Assembly (NCBI GenBank): GCA_964458935.1
Contig: CAYWKS010000029.1
Span: 1-39,554, forward strand
DNA from: CAYWKS01 sp964458935
GTDB taxonomy: Bacteria; Planctomycetota; Phycisphaerae; Phycisphaerales; Zrk34
DNA length: 39,554 nucleotides
Direction: 5' to 3'
The notes beneath the pieces are model-generated. The model saw only the letters and a list, made by a program, of their open reading frames with translations. It made no database searches and was not told where the DNA came from. The position numbers and the translations under genes were made by a program. Positions 1 through 7,923 of this stretch are shown one piece after another (within the stretch, counting starts at the first letter, position 1; each line of letters opens with the position of its first letter).

Positions 1-1857
1 CGGATCATCAAGCAGGTCGTCGCCGGCGTCCGCGACTACCGCAACCGCAAGGGCATCCCGACCGTCAACGGCGCGGTGTGGTACGACGACCGCTACCTCG
101 GCAACCCGCTGGTGTTCTGTGGCTCGGTCGGGATCATCCCCCGCGACAAGTGCTTCGGCGAGCCCGGGCCCGGCGATCGGATCATCGCCCTCGGCGGCCG
201 CACCGGGCGCGACGGCAGCCACGGCGCCACCTTCAGCTCCGCCGTGCTGACCGACTCCCACGCCTACGATTTCTTCCACGCTGTCGAGATTGTCAACGCG
301 ATCACCGAGAAGAAGATGCTCGACGTGATCCTCCAGGCCCGCGACCACGCGGCGGGCTGCCTGTTCACCGCCATCACCGACTGTGGCGCCGGCGGGTTCA
401 GCTCCGCCGTCGGCGAGATGGGCGAGAAGCTCGGGGCGCGGGTCAACCTCGAACAGGCCCCGCTCAAGTACGCCGGGCTGTCCTACACCGAGATTTGGAT
501 CAGCGAGGCCCAGGAGCGCATGGTCCTCGCCGTCCCGCCCGATCAGGTCGACGCGCTGCGGGCCATCGCCGACCGCGAGGACGTGCTCATGTGCGACCTC
601 GGCCACTTCGGCACCGACGACGCCATGCTCATCCTCCACTACGCCGGCACGGAGGTCGGCCGCCTGTCGATGGACTTCCTGCACAACGGGATCCCCCAGC
701 CCACACGGCAGGCGACCTGGGGCGGCGGCTCGCCGACGCCGGCGGGCGACGCCGCCGCCCGCACCCCGCAACCGGTCTCCGGCATCGCCGCGTCCCTGCT
801 CGCCCTGCTGCGGCACCCCAACATCGCGTCCAAGCACTGGATCATCCGCCAGTATGACCACGAGGTGCAGGGCGGCGCGGCGGTACGGCCGCTCGTCGGC
901 GTCCGGCACGATGGGCCCTCCGACGCCGCGGTCCTCCGCCCCAAGCTCGATTCGTCGCGGGGCGTGGCGATCTCGTGCGGGCTCGCCACCGCACTCGGCG
1001 ATGTCGACCCGTATTGGATGACGCTGGCGGCCATCGACGAGGCGGTCCGCAACGCGGTCTGCGCCGGGGCGCGGCCCGACCGCATCGCCATCCTCGACAA
1101 CTTCTGCTGGCCGTCGTGCGACGACCCGGCGAACCTCGGCTCGCTCGTCCGCGCCGCCGAGGCGTGCTACGACGGCGCCATCGCCTATCGCACCCCGTTC
1201 ATCAGCGGCAAGGATTCCCTCAACAACCAGTTCACCACCGACGACGGCCGCACCATCGCGATCCCGCCGACGCTGCTGATCAGCGCCGTCGGGCTGATCG
1301 ACCACGTCGAGCGATGCGTGACGATGGACGCCAAGCAGCCCGACGACGTGCTGATGCAGGTCGGCGCGACCCAACCCGCGATGGGCGCCTCGCACCACGC
1401 CACCGTTGCCGGCCACGCCCCATCCTCCGACATCCCGCGGGTCGACCTGGAGCGCGGCCCGCGCACGGCGCAGGTCGTGGCCGACCTGATCGGCCGCGGT
1501 GTGGTCCGCGCCGCTCACGACAGTTCGGAGGGCGGCATGCTCGTCGCTGCCGCGGAGATGGCGTTCGCAGGCGATCTCGGCCTGGCGCTCGACCTGGCGG
1601 GCGTGCCCGCCGAGGGCGAGGTGACCGACGTGGCGGCGTGCTTCGCCGAGACACCCGGACGCTACCTGCTGGAGATCGCCCCGCACCACTTCGACGAGGT
1701 GGTTCGGGCGTTGCGCGACGCCGAGGTGCCCCACGGCGAACTGGGCACGTTCAACGACACCGATCGCCTGACCGTGCGCAGCCCGGACGCCGGCGCGCTC
1801 GCTGAGGTGCCGCTGGCGGACCTGCGCCGCGCATGGCTGGCGCCGCTGGACTGGTGA
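1..1857 (+). CDS. purL: Phosphoribosylformylglycinamidine synthase, large subunit (5'-truncated by window edge)
   Basis: The frame is open from base 1, so the start lies outside the window; 618 codons remain. PurL is the synthase subunit that turns FGAR into FGAM with ATP and ammonia from PurQ in de novo purine synthesis. Visible family signatures are GIPTVNG and LGNPLVFCG near the left edge, the glycine-rich nucleotide-binding stretch GGRTGRDGSHGATFSS (about codon 64), TDCGAGGFSSAVGEMGE, and in the second AIRS-like half FISGKDSLNNQ and AHDSSEGG. There is no glutaminase domain; that activity is supplied by purQ, which starts 47 bases downstream. The residual length and the position of the signatures suggest the long PurL form of about 950-1000 residues, but the N-terminus cannot be seen. 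Confidence 0.95.
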   Translation, partial: RIIKQVVAGVRDYRNRKGIPTVNGAVWYDDRYLGNPLVFCGSVGIIPRDKCFGEPGPGDRIIALGGRTGRDGSHGATFSSAVLTDSHAYDFFHAVEIVNAITEKKMLDVILQARDHAAGCLFTAITDCGAGGFSSAVGEMGEKLGARVNLEQAPLKYAGLSYTEIWISEAQERMVLAVPPDQVDALRAIADREDVLMCDLGHFGTDDAMLILHYAGTEVGRLSMDFLHNGIPQPTRQATWGGGSPTPAGDAAARTPQPVSGIAASLLALLRHPNIASKHWIIRQYDHEVQGGAAVRPLVGVRHDGPSDAAVLRPKLDSSRGVAISCGLATALGDVDPYWMTLAAIDEAVRNAVCAGARPDRIAILDNFCWPSCDDPANLGSLVRAAEACYDGAIAYRTPFISGKDSLNNQFTTDDGRTIAIPPTLLISAVGLIDHVERCVTMDAKQPDDVLMQVGATQPAMGASHHATVAGHAPSSDIPRVDLERGPRTAQVVADLIGRGVVRAAHDSSEGGMLVAAAEMAFAGDLGLALDLAGVPAEGEVTDVAACFAETPGRYLLEIAPHHFDEVVRALRDAEVPHGELGTFNDTDRLTVRSPDAGALAEVPLADLRRAWLAPLDW

Positions 1858-1889
1858 GTGCCGCCGCCATGCCGCGCCACGCGGCTTGC

Positions 1890-1895
1890 TACACT
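1890..1895 (+). promoter_or_regulatory. -10-like element directly upstream of purQ
   Basis: TACACT, preceded by TTGC (an extended -10 TGN), ends 9 bases before the purQ ATG. No Shine-Dalgarno sequence is visible between it and the ATG. If used, the transcript would begin at or next to the start codon. This is one of a series of similar sites in the window. Confidence 0.4.
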
Positions 1896-1904
1896 GAGGT
1901 CGAC

Positions 1905-2675
1905 ATGAAGCCACGCACGCTCATCCTTCGCACCGCCGGCACCAACTGCGATGTCGAACTGGCCCACGCGTTCCGCACCGCCGGCGCCGATACCGAATCG
2001 CTCCACGTCAACGTGCTCACCGCCGAGCCCGAGGCGCTGCACCGGTACGACCTGCTCGGCCTGCCCGGTGGGTTCAGCTACGGCGACGACATCGCGGCCG
2101 GGCGTATCCTCGCCAACCGGCTGAAGCACCGCCTGCTGCCGGCGTTGCGGCAGTTCGTCGCCGACGGCAAACCGATCATCGGCATCTGCAACGGCTTCCA
2201 GGTCCTGGTCAAGCTGGGGCTGCTGCCGGACTTCGATGCGACGCGTGACGAGCCGGTGGTCCAGACCGCGACGCTTGCGGACAACGCGGTGCCGCGATTC
2301 GTCGACCGCTGGGTCGGGCTGCGTGCCGAGCCCGGGTCGCGGTGCATCTGGACGCGCGGGCTGGAGGAGATGGCGATGTGCGTGGCGCACGGCGAGGGCC
2401 GCTTCGTCGCCCCCGACGACGTGCTCGATCGCCTCGAAGCCAACGGCCAGGTCGCGCTGCGGTACGTCGACAATCCCAACGGGTCGATGCGCGACATCGC
2501 CGGCGTGTGCGACCGCAGCGGGCTGATCTTCGGGCTCATGCCGCACCCCGAGCGCGACTGCCACCCGACGCACGATCCGCTGTGGCCCCGCGGCCACGGT
2601 TCGGTCGCCGGCCTGAAGGTCTTCACCAACGCCGTCGACTACGTGCGGGCCGATTCCCCCGTCGCCACGCCCTAG
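1905..2675 (+). CDS. purQ: Phosphoribosylformylglycinamidine synthase, glutaminase subunit
   Basis: 256-residue class I glutamine amidotransferase that releases ammonia from glutamine for PurL. The nucleophile is about Cys-95 in GICNGFQ; the C-terminal MPHPER supplies the catalytic His. The N-terminus MKPRTLILRTAGTNCD matches the usual start of PurQ. The frame is open further upstream, to an ATG at 1833, but that would overlap purL and has no homology, so ATG 1905 is preferred. The protein is slightly longer than the roughly 227 residues of the Bacillus type. It follows purL by 47 bases and converges on the alcohol dehydrogenase-family gene, leaving only 10 bases between the two stops. Confidence 0.95.
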   Translation: MKPRTLILRTAGTNCDVELAHAFRTAGADTESLHVNVLTAEPEALHRYDLLGLPGGFSYGDDIAAGRILANRLKHRLLPALRQFVADGKPIIGICNGFQVLVKLGLLPDFDATRDEPVVQTATLADNAVPRFVDRWVGLRAEPGSRCIWTRGLEEMAMCVAHGEGRFVAPDDVLDRLEANGQVALRYVDNPNGSMRDIAGVCDRSGLIFGLMPHPERDCHPTHDPLWPRGHGSVAGLKVFTNAVDYVRADSPVATP

Positions 2676-2685
2676 ACGCAACGCC

Positions 2686-3675
2686 CTACCGCGCCTTGAC
2701 CTTCACCACGATCTTGCCGATCACGTGGCGGTCTTCGATCTCGCGGTGCGCCTCGGGGACCTGTTCGAGCGTGAGGGTCTTGTGGACGTGCGGCCGGACC
2801 TTGCCGGCGTCGACGAACTCGGCGACGGTCCGCAGGATCTCGCCGTGGCTGTCGATGTTGATCCCATGGATCGGCGGGACGCCCATGAACTCGGCGTGCA
2901 GCGTGGCGCTCTTGCGGAACAGCTTGTCGAAGACCGTGTCGGTCCGGGTGTGCACGATGCCGACGACATCGCCGGCGATGCTGACCGCGTCCATGCACTG
3001 CTCGAGCGCCTCGCCGCCTACGCAGTCAAGCGCCACCGGCACGCCTTCGCCGCCGGTCAGTTCAGCCAGCCGCGCTACCACGTCCTCCTCGCGGTAGTTG
3101 ATGACGTGGTCGGCGCCGCATCGGCGGCACAGGTCGATCGACGCGTCGCGGCTGGCGGTGGTGATCACGCGGCAGCCGTGCGCCTTGGCCAGTTGCACGG
3201 CGACGTGCCCGACGCCGCCGGCGCCCGCCTGGATGAACACCGTCTGTCCGGGGTGCATCTGCGCCCGGGCGTGCAGGCTTTCCCACGCGGTCAACGCCAC
3301 CAGCGGCATCGCCGCGGCCTGCTCCTCCGTGAGCGTGGCTGGCTTGGCCGCCGCCGTCCGCTCATCGACCAGCACGTATTCGGCGTTGGACCCGTTGCGC
3401 CCGATCGAGGGCGAGGCGTAGATGACATCGCCTTCGCGGAACTGCTCAACCGCAGCGCCGCAACCGACGACGCGGCCGCACACGTCGTAGCCCAAGACCA
3501 GCGGGAAGTCCCGCGGCATGCCCAGGCCCGTCTGCCGCACCTTGTAGTCCACCGGGTTGATCGCCGCGGCAATGACCTCGACCAGCAGGTCGTGATCGCC
3601 GGGGCTCGGCTCGGGCAGTTCGGTCAGCTTCAGCTCTTCCGGGCCGCCGAGTTGTTCTATCGCCATGGCGCGCAT
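2686..3675 (-). CDS. Zinc-free alcohol dehydrogenase / quinone oxidoreductase family protein (MDR superfamily)
   Basis: 329-residue NAD(P)H-dependent oxidoreductase of the medium-chain superfamily. It has an N-terminal GroES-like domain (ending near VLGYDVCGRVVGCG) and a Rossmann domain with the nucleotide loop AGAGGVGHVAVQLA around residue 150. The cysteine and histidine zinc ligands of classical alcohol dehydrogenases are not evident, which fits the quinone oxidoreductase (QOR) branch that reduces quinones or enoyl compounds. ATG 3675 is chosen because AAGGAG sits 6 bases upstream; a second in-frame ATG lies at 3666. The natural substrate cannot be told from sequence. Confidence 0.85.
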   Translation of the reverse strand: MRAMAIEQLGGPEELKLTELPEPSPGDHDLLVEVIAAAINPVDYKVRQTGLGMPRDFPLVLGYDVCGRVVGCGAAVEQFREGDVIYASPSIGRNGSNAEYVLVDERTAAAKPATLTEEQAAAMPLVALTAWESLHARAQMHPGQTVFIQAGAGGVGHVAVQLAKAHGCRVITTASRDASIDLCRRCGADHVINYREEDVVARLAELTGGEGVPVALDCVGGEALEQCMDAVSIAGDVVGIVHTRTDTVFDKLFRKSATLHAEFMGVPPIHGINIDSHGEILRTVAEFVDAGKVRPHVHKTLTLEQVPEAHREIEDRHVIGKIVVKVKAR

Positions 3676-3708
3676 CGCCTGCTCCTTCGCGTCCACTAAG
3701 TTGGCGGG

Positions 3709-3714
3709 ATTGTA
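3709..3714 (-). promoter_or_regulatory. -10-like element of the quinone oxidoreductase gene
   Basis: TACAAT on the minus strand lies 33 bases before the ATG, with AAGGAG in between. This would give an ordinary short 5' leader. No convincing -35 is seen. Confidence 0.35.
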
Positions 3715-3770
3715 GCGGCGGGTGGGGCGATCGGCGTCGCCGCCGCCGTCGAGCGCGTCGGCCGGGCCGC

Positions 3771-4958
3771 TCACCCCAGCATCGCCGGCTCGGTCGCCAG
3801 TTGCGGCGGGTCGAAGTTCCAGTCGCGCACCGCCTCGCCGTCGACGGCCGCCACGTGCAGGTCCGGCTGCTCGCGGAGGTCGATCGGCTCGGCGTCGCCG
3901 GAGGCGTCGAGCGGCTGCACGCTCGGGCGACACGGGTCGTCGGGGTGGTGCATCACGACCGCGACGCGGCGGTCGTCGCTGAGCGTGACCAGCGAGCCCG
4001 GCGGGTAGGGCGGCGTGACCTGCAGGAACGCGCCCAGCACCACCGGGTCGAACCACGCGACGATGGGCGGCTGGAGCATCCGTCCGACGGCCTCGACCGC
4101 GGTCCGCGGCGGCGACAGGTCGTACCCGTGCCGAAGGCGATCGAACACATCCGCGACGCAGGCGATGCGGGCGTAGATGTGAATGGCCGTGCCTTCGAGG
4201 CCGGCGACCCGGCCGTCGCCGCGCTTGAGCCGCGGGAACCCGCTGCCGTCGTAGTGCTGATGATGGTGGAGGACGACGGCGCGGGCGGTCGGGTCGACGC
4301 GATCGCCCAGCAGCTCGTAGCCACGGACGACGTGCCGCCGCCACTGTGGGTCGTCGAAGCGATCGTCGGGCCCGTTGCGCCGGGCGGCGCGGTCGTCGTG
4401 CGCAGCGGGCAGGCCGATGTCGTGCAGCAGCGCACCGAGCCCGAGGTTGGTGATCTGCTTGGCCTGCTGGGGGTGCAGCCGCGACCGCTGGCTGATGAGG
4501 TAGGCGTCGAGCTTCAGGCCCATCAGGGTGCACAGGAAGGCGACGCGCAGGCTGTGGTTGGCCAGCGGCTCATCGGCTTCGCACGTCTGGTCGAGGTAGA
4601 TCGCGCTGGCGGGGTGCGCGAGCAACTGCTCGATCAGCGCCGTCACCGACTCGACGTAATCGCGGAAGGGGATGCCGGCGGCGGTCTGGCATTCGGCCTG
4701 CTTGAAGGCGTTGCGGACGTGGGGCACCAGTTGGGCCCGGCGCTGCAGCAGCTCGGGGCTGACGCGCTGCTCCACCGCTTCGAGCCCGGGGTATTTCACC
4801 CACACGTGGTCGATGGACATGCCCTTGAGCCGCGTGATGATCGCGGAGTTGAGTTCGAACCCGGTGTTGAGGAGGATCCCGCCCTGCCGCTGGGGGTTAT
4901 AGACCGGCAGCGCGATGCTCATGCCCGGCTCGGCCTGTTCGATCGGCACTCGCAGCAC
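3771..4958 (-). CDS. HD-GYP domain protein, probable c-di-GMP phosphodiesterase
   Basis: About 395 residues. HD-GYP domains hydrolyse the second messenger cyclic di-GMP at a metal centre. The metal-binding motif LLHDIGLP is near residue 178, with ANHSLRVA before it and HHHQHYDGSGFP (the GYP motif as GFP) near residue 231; a following ARIACVADVFDRL also fits the family. The N-terminal 80 residues resemble the DUF3391-like cap seen in some stand-alone HD-GYP proteins, and there is no receiver domain. The start is uncertain. GTG 4958 begins VLRVPIEQAEPGM, which matches how such proteins usually start. An in-frame ATG at 5027 would add 23 cysteine- and arginine-rich residues that look non-coding. 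Confidence 0.8.
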   Translation of the reverse strand: MLRVPIEQAEPGMSIALPVYNPQRQGGILLNTGFELNSAIITRLKGMSIDHVWVKYPGLEAVEQRVSPELLQRRAQLVPHVRNAFKQAECQTAAGIPFRDYVESVTALIEQLLAHPASAIYLDQTCEADEPLANHSLRVAFLCTLMGLKLDAYLISQRSRLHPQQAKQITNLGLGALLHDIGLPAAHDDRAARRNGPDDRFDDPQWRRHVVRGYELLGDRVDPTARAVVLHHHQHYDGSGFPRLKRGDGRVAGLEGTAIHIYARIACVADVFDRLRHGYDLSPPRTAVEAVGRMLQPPIVAWFDPVVLGAFLQVTPPYPPGSLVTLSDDRRVAVVMHHPDDPCRPSVQPLDASGDAEPIDLREQPDLHVAAVDGEAVRDWNFDPPQLATEPAMLG

Positions 4959-5129
4959 GCAACACGTCCCGGTATCTGACGGATCAGGGGCGGATCGACA
5001 GCACGCTCTAGAGCGAGATCGACCCATTACCCACACGTGTTGAGCCGAGGTCGGCGGCGGCGCGGCGACGCGTCCGTTTGTGCTGGCCGTGCCGGATGCC
5101 CAACGACAGCGATTACGGCGGATCGCGTC

Positions 5130-5159
5130 TTGCCCAACGAGGCGGCCGGTGCCTATAAC
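5130..5159 (+). promoter_or_regulatory. Promoter of the nitroreductase gene
   Basis: TTGCCC (5130-5135), an 18-base spacer, then TATAAC (5154-5159). The -10 ends 9 bases before the ATG at 5169 and no Shine-Dalgarno is present, so the transcript is probably leaderless or nearly so. Confidence 0.5.
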
Positions 5160-5168
5160 TGCCTCACT

Positions 5169-5783
5169 ATGGCCAACAACACCCTCAAACATGCGGACCC
5201 CGATCATCCCATCCTGCCGGTCCTGAGCGAGCGTTACAGCCCGTACGCGTTCGAGCCCCGCGGGGTCGAGCGGCAGAAGCTGCTGTCGTGCCTGGAGGCG
5301 GCTCGGTGGGCGGCTTCCAGCTACAACGAACAGCCGTGGCGTTACATCCTCGCCGAACGCGATGACGAGCCGGCGTTCAACCAGATGCTCGGCTGCCTCG
5401 TGGAGGCCAACCAGCAGTGGGCGAAGCACGCCGGTGTGCTCATCATCGCCTCGACGAAGCGGACGTTCACGAACAACGACAAGCCCAACAAGGTCTGCGA
5501 GCACGACCTGGGGCTGGTCGCGGCGAACCTGACGGTGCAGGCCCAGGCGCTGGGCCTGCACGTGCACCAGATGGCGGGCATCGAGCCGGGCAAGTGCCGC
5601 GCGACCTACAACATCCCCGACGGCTTCGAGCCGCTGACCGCGATCGCGATCGGCTACGCCGCCGACCCCGACCAGTTCGACGACGCGGAACTGGCGAAGC
5701 GGGACAAGGCCGCCCGTGATCGCATGCCGCTGCGCGACTGGGTGTTCGGCGAGTCGTTCGGCAAGTCATCGCCCATCGTCTGA
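5169..5783 (+). CDS. Nitroreductase family FMN-dependent oxidoreductase
   Basis: 204-residue protein of the NfnB/FRase I-like fold, which binds FMN and uses NAD(P)H to reduce nitro compounds, quinones or flavins. The N-terminal RYSPYAFEPRGV and AARWAASSYNEQPWRY are typical phosphate- and FMN-binding segments of the family. GLVAANLTVQAQALGLHVHQMAG is the conserved helix that packs on the flavin; a C-terminal IAIGYA strand follows. ATG 5169 gives the family N-terminus; the upstream extension to 5037 is low complexity and rejected. The physiological substrate is unknown. It is divergent from the HD-GYP gene. Confidence 0.88.
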   Translation: MANNTLKHADPDHPILPVLSERYSPYAFEPRGVERQKLLSCLEAARWAASSYNEQPWRYILAERDDEPAFNQMLGCLVEANQQWAKHAGVLIIASTKRTFTNNDKPNKVCEHDLGLVAANLTVQAQALGLHVHQMAGIEPGKCRATYNIPDGFEPLTAIAIGYAADPDQFDDAELAKRDKAARDRMPLRDWVFGESFGKSSPIV

Positions 5784-6092
5784 CTCGGCCGGGTACGGGC
5801 GCATGCGGTTCAGGCATCACCAGCGCGATCAGCGGATAGGTGGCGACCTTACGCGTGAAATGCAGTTGTATGGTTATCCCGGGCGCAGAAGAACTTCTCA
5901 CCGGGAGTACAGACACAGAATACGATTGCAGGACTTCGAGTACAGGGCGACAGTGCACGTGATGCGCAGCAGGCCGAGGACCATCGCCCGAGGTACGCGA
6001 CTTGGCCTTGCATGTCAGGCAGGTGAGACCGGGCATGGCGCCGAAGGCTTGACGGGCCCGGCCATGCTAATCGTAAATCAATGCGAGAGGCA
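5784..6092. other. Non-coding stretch between nitroreductase and PEP-CTERM gene
   Basis: No supported gene. The open frames here lack ribosome binding sites, homology or consistent codon use. No terminator with a T-run was found after the nitroreductase stop. Confidence 0.5.
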
Positions 6093-6134
6093 TTGACTGA
6101 CATCGCCGCGGCGATATATAAGATAATCTTATCT
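6093..6134 (+). promoter_or_regulatory. Promoter with overlapping palindrome
   Basis: TTGACT (6093-6098) is followed at 18 bases by TATAAG (6117-6122) within the AT-rich run ATATATAAGATAAT. The perfect palindrome AGATAATCTTATCT (6121-6134) covers the expected transcription start. It could be an operator; its two-base loop argues against an RNA hairpin. The 5' leader of the downstream PEP-CTERM gene would be about 100 bases. Confidence 0.5.
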
Positions 6135-6229
6135 GATTTTTGGCGGGTGGCCCGAGGTGAGAGCCGGGCTGATTGTGGGCACGGGCTTAGTCGGCGTTCA
6201 CGCCGGCGCTGATGAGAGAGACTTATCCG

Positions 6230-7843
6230 ATGAGCAAGCGTGAGGTGATCGTTCTTGCCGTGCTGTGGGTCTGCATGGTCATGGCCTGCCGTGCCATCGC
6301 CGAGCCACGAGTCTACGTCGATGTGCACCAGACGCGATGGTACGAAACCGGCGGCGATTCCATCGCCCCAGGCCAGTCGCTGTTCGGCGAGCATGACACC
6401 TCGCTATGGATCAATAACTGGAGCACGGCGGCGCAGAATCCGACGGTCAGCACCGATGACACGGAAGTCTGGTGGGTGTGGGGCGGTGAGCCTTGGCCGG
6501 GGTCGATGTCGCACGACGCGGACGCCGGCCGGATCGCCTGGCGCTTCGACGGCCCGCTCGAGGGCGACGACTGGATCGGCTTGGGCTACGACCGGTTTGC
6601 ACCGAGCTGGACAGGGGTCAGCCCGATCGGCGTGACAAGGTCGTTCGACAGGGACGTGCTGACCAGCGACGACGATACCGTCCGGATGACCGTTGCGCTG
6701 GACGTCGCGGCCGGCTCGCTGGACGGCTACGACTACCTGGAGGTCTGGATCCCCAGTGGCGACAACTGGTGGGCCGACGGCGTGTCCGTCAGTATCGACA
6801 ACAGCGCCGCGCCCGAGTACTGGGGCAACGGCAACTATTTCAGCGCCGATCCCTCCGGACTGGACGGCACCTATCAGATCGAGGTGGATGTGCGGGTCCG
6901 GCGCACCGGCCAGTTCGCCCAGGCCAACTACGGTGACATGTGCTTCCGGCCGAATGTGCAAGTGAGCTTCGGTATGGATGGCTCGGCACATTCGGCGACG
7001 GGGACGCAGGTCTCCGTGCCGGGCTCAACCGTCCAGGTCGCCGTCGACGGCCCGCCCGACACGCAGTTCAACACCTGGCTGGTCGATAACAAGACCACCC
7101 TGGAGATGAACGAGCTGTATGGGCAGGCGAACGGTGAGCTGCAACTGCATAGCATCGAACTCATCATGCAGCGAGTCCGGTCGATGGCCGGCGGGGAGCT
7201 ATCTCGCGCGGGCGTTTGGGTCGAGGCGAACAACCTGACGTCCGCACAAGTCGCCACACCCGGGGGCCAAGTCTACGACATGGAACTGGATTACGATGAT
7301 GACGACGATCACGTGCACGCGGACCTCGAGTTCGTCGCGCTGACCGACGCCCTGGTTGAGGACGAGGGCTTCACGAACGGCACGTACGTGTTCACCTTCG
7401 TCGATTGCGCGGGCAACGTGACGCAGCGGACTGTGGACCTGGCCGGTGGGTACCCCACGGCTTTCCCCGAGTTGGTCAGTGATGTCATCACCGACGCCGA
7501 CGCGCCGATGCTCGAGTGGCTTGCACCGCCCGCCGGCGTGGACGCGATTCACGCCGAAATGGAGGGCGCCTACGACGAAGACGTATGGCCCGACAACTCC
7601 ATGCTGATCATAGACGGGGCGGCGACGAGCACGACGTTGAGCCCGGTCCCGGCGCTCGGCCAGCAGGCCAGCATCATCTTCTTCGACGGGGATGTGATCT
7701 ACGACGGGGACACGCGGGTCCTCGCCGGCTACGTCACCGAGGCCCAGCATGCCGTGATCGTCACGCCCGAGCCGACGAGCATGGCGCTGCTGGGATTGGG
7801 ATCACTGACACTGCTGCGTCGACGCCAGAAACTGTTGCGGTGA
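6230..7843 (+). CDS. Secreted PEP-CTERM sorting domain protein
   Basis: 537 residues. The N-terminus MSKREVIVLAVLWVCMVMAC is a signal peptide. The C-terminus VTPEPTSMALLGLGSLTLL followed by RRR is a PEP-CTERM tail: PEP motif, short hydrophobic helix and basic end, as recognised by an exosortase for surface sorting. The body is acidic, has few cysteines and is rich in Trp, Gly and Asp, with an Asp-rich stretch (YDDDDDHVHADLE, about residue 360) that could bind cations. No enzymatic domain is recognised. ATG 6230 is preferred over 6212 because GAGAGA lies about 9 bases upstream and the signal peptide begins there. It converges on the heparinase-like gene. Confidence 0.8.
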   Translation: MSKREVIVLAVLWVCMVMACRAIAEPRVYVDVHQTRWYETGGDSIAPGQSLFGEHDTSLWINNWSTAAQNPTVSTDDTEVWWVWGGEPWPGSMSHDADAGRIAWRFDGPLEGDDWIGLGYDRFAPSWTGVSPIGVTRSFDRDVLTSDDDTVRMTVALDVAAGSLDGYDYLEVWIPSGDNWWADGVSVSIDNSAAPEYWGNGNYFSADPSGLDGTYQIEVDVRVRRTGQFAQANYGDMCFRPNVQVSFGMDGSAHSATGTQVSVPGSTVQVAVDGPPDTQFNTWLVDNKTTLEMNELYGQANGELQLHSIELIMQRVRSMAGGELSRAGVWVEANNLTSAQVATPGGQVYDMELDYDDDDDHVHADLEFVALTDALVEDEGFTNGTYVFTFVDCAGNVTQRTVDLAGGYPTAFPELVSDVITDADAPMLEWLAPPAGVDAIHAEMEGAYDEDVWPDNSMLIIDGAATSTTLSPVPALGQQASIIFFDGDVIYDGDTRVLAGYVTEAQHAVIVTPEPTSMALLGLGSLTLLRRRQKLLR

Positions 7844-7923
7844 GCGACGATCAGCCCGTAGACACTTCGACGCAGGACATGGGGCCAACCGTCAGCGCCC
7901 TTGGTCGAGGGTCGGCCGCCTGG

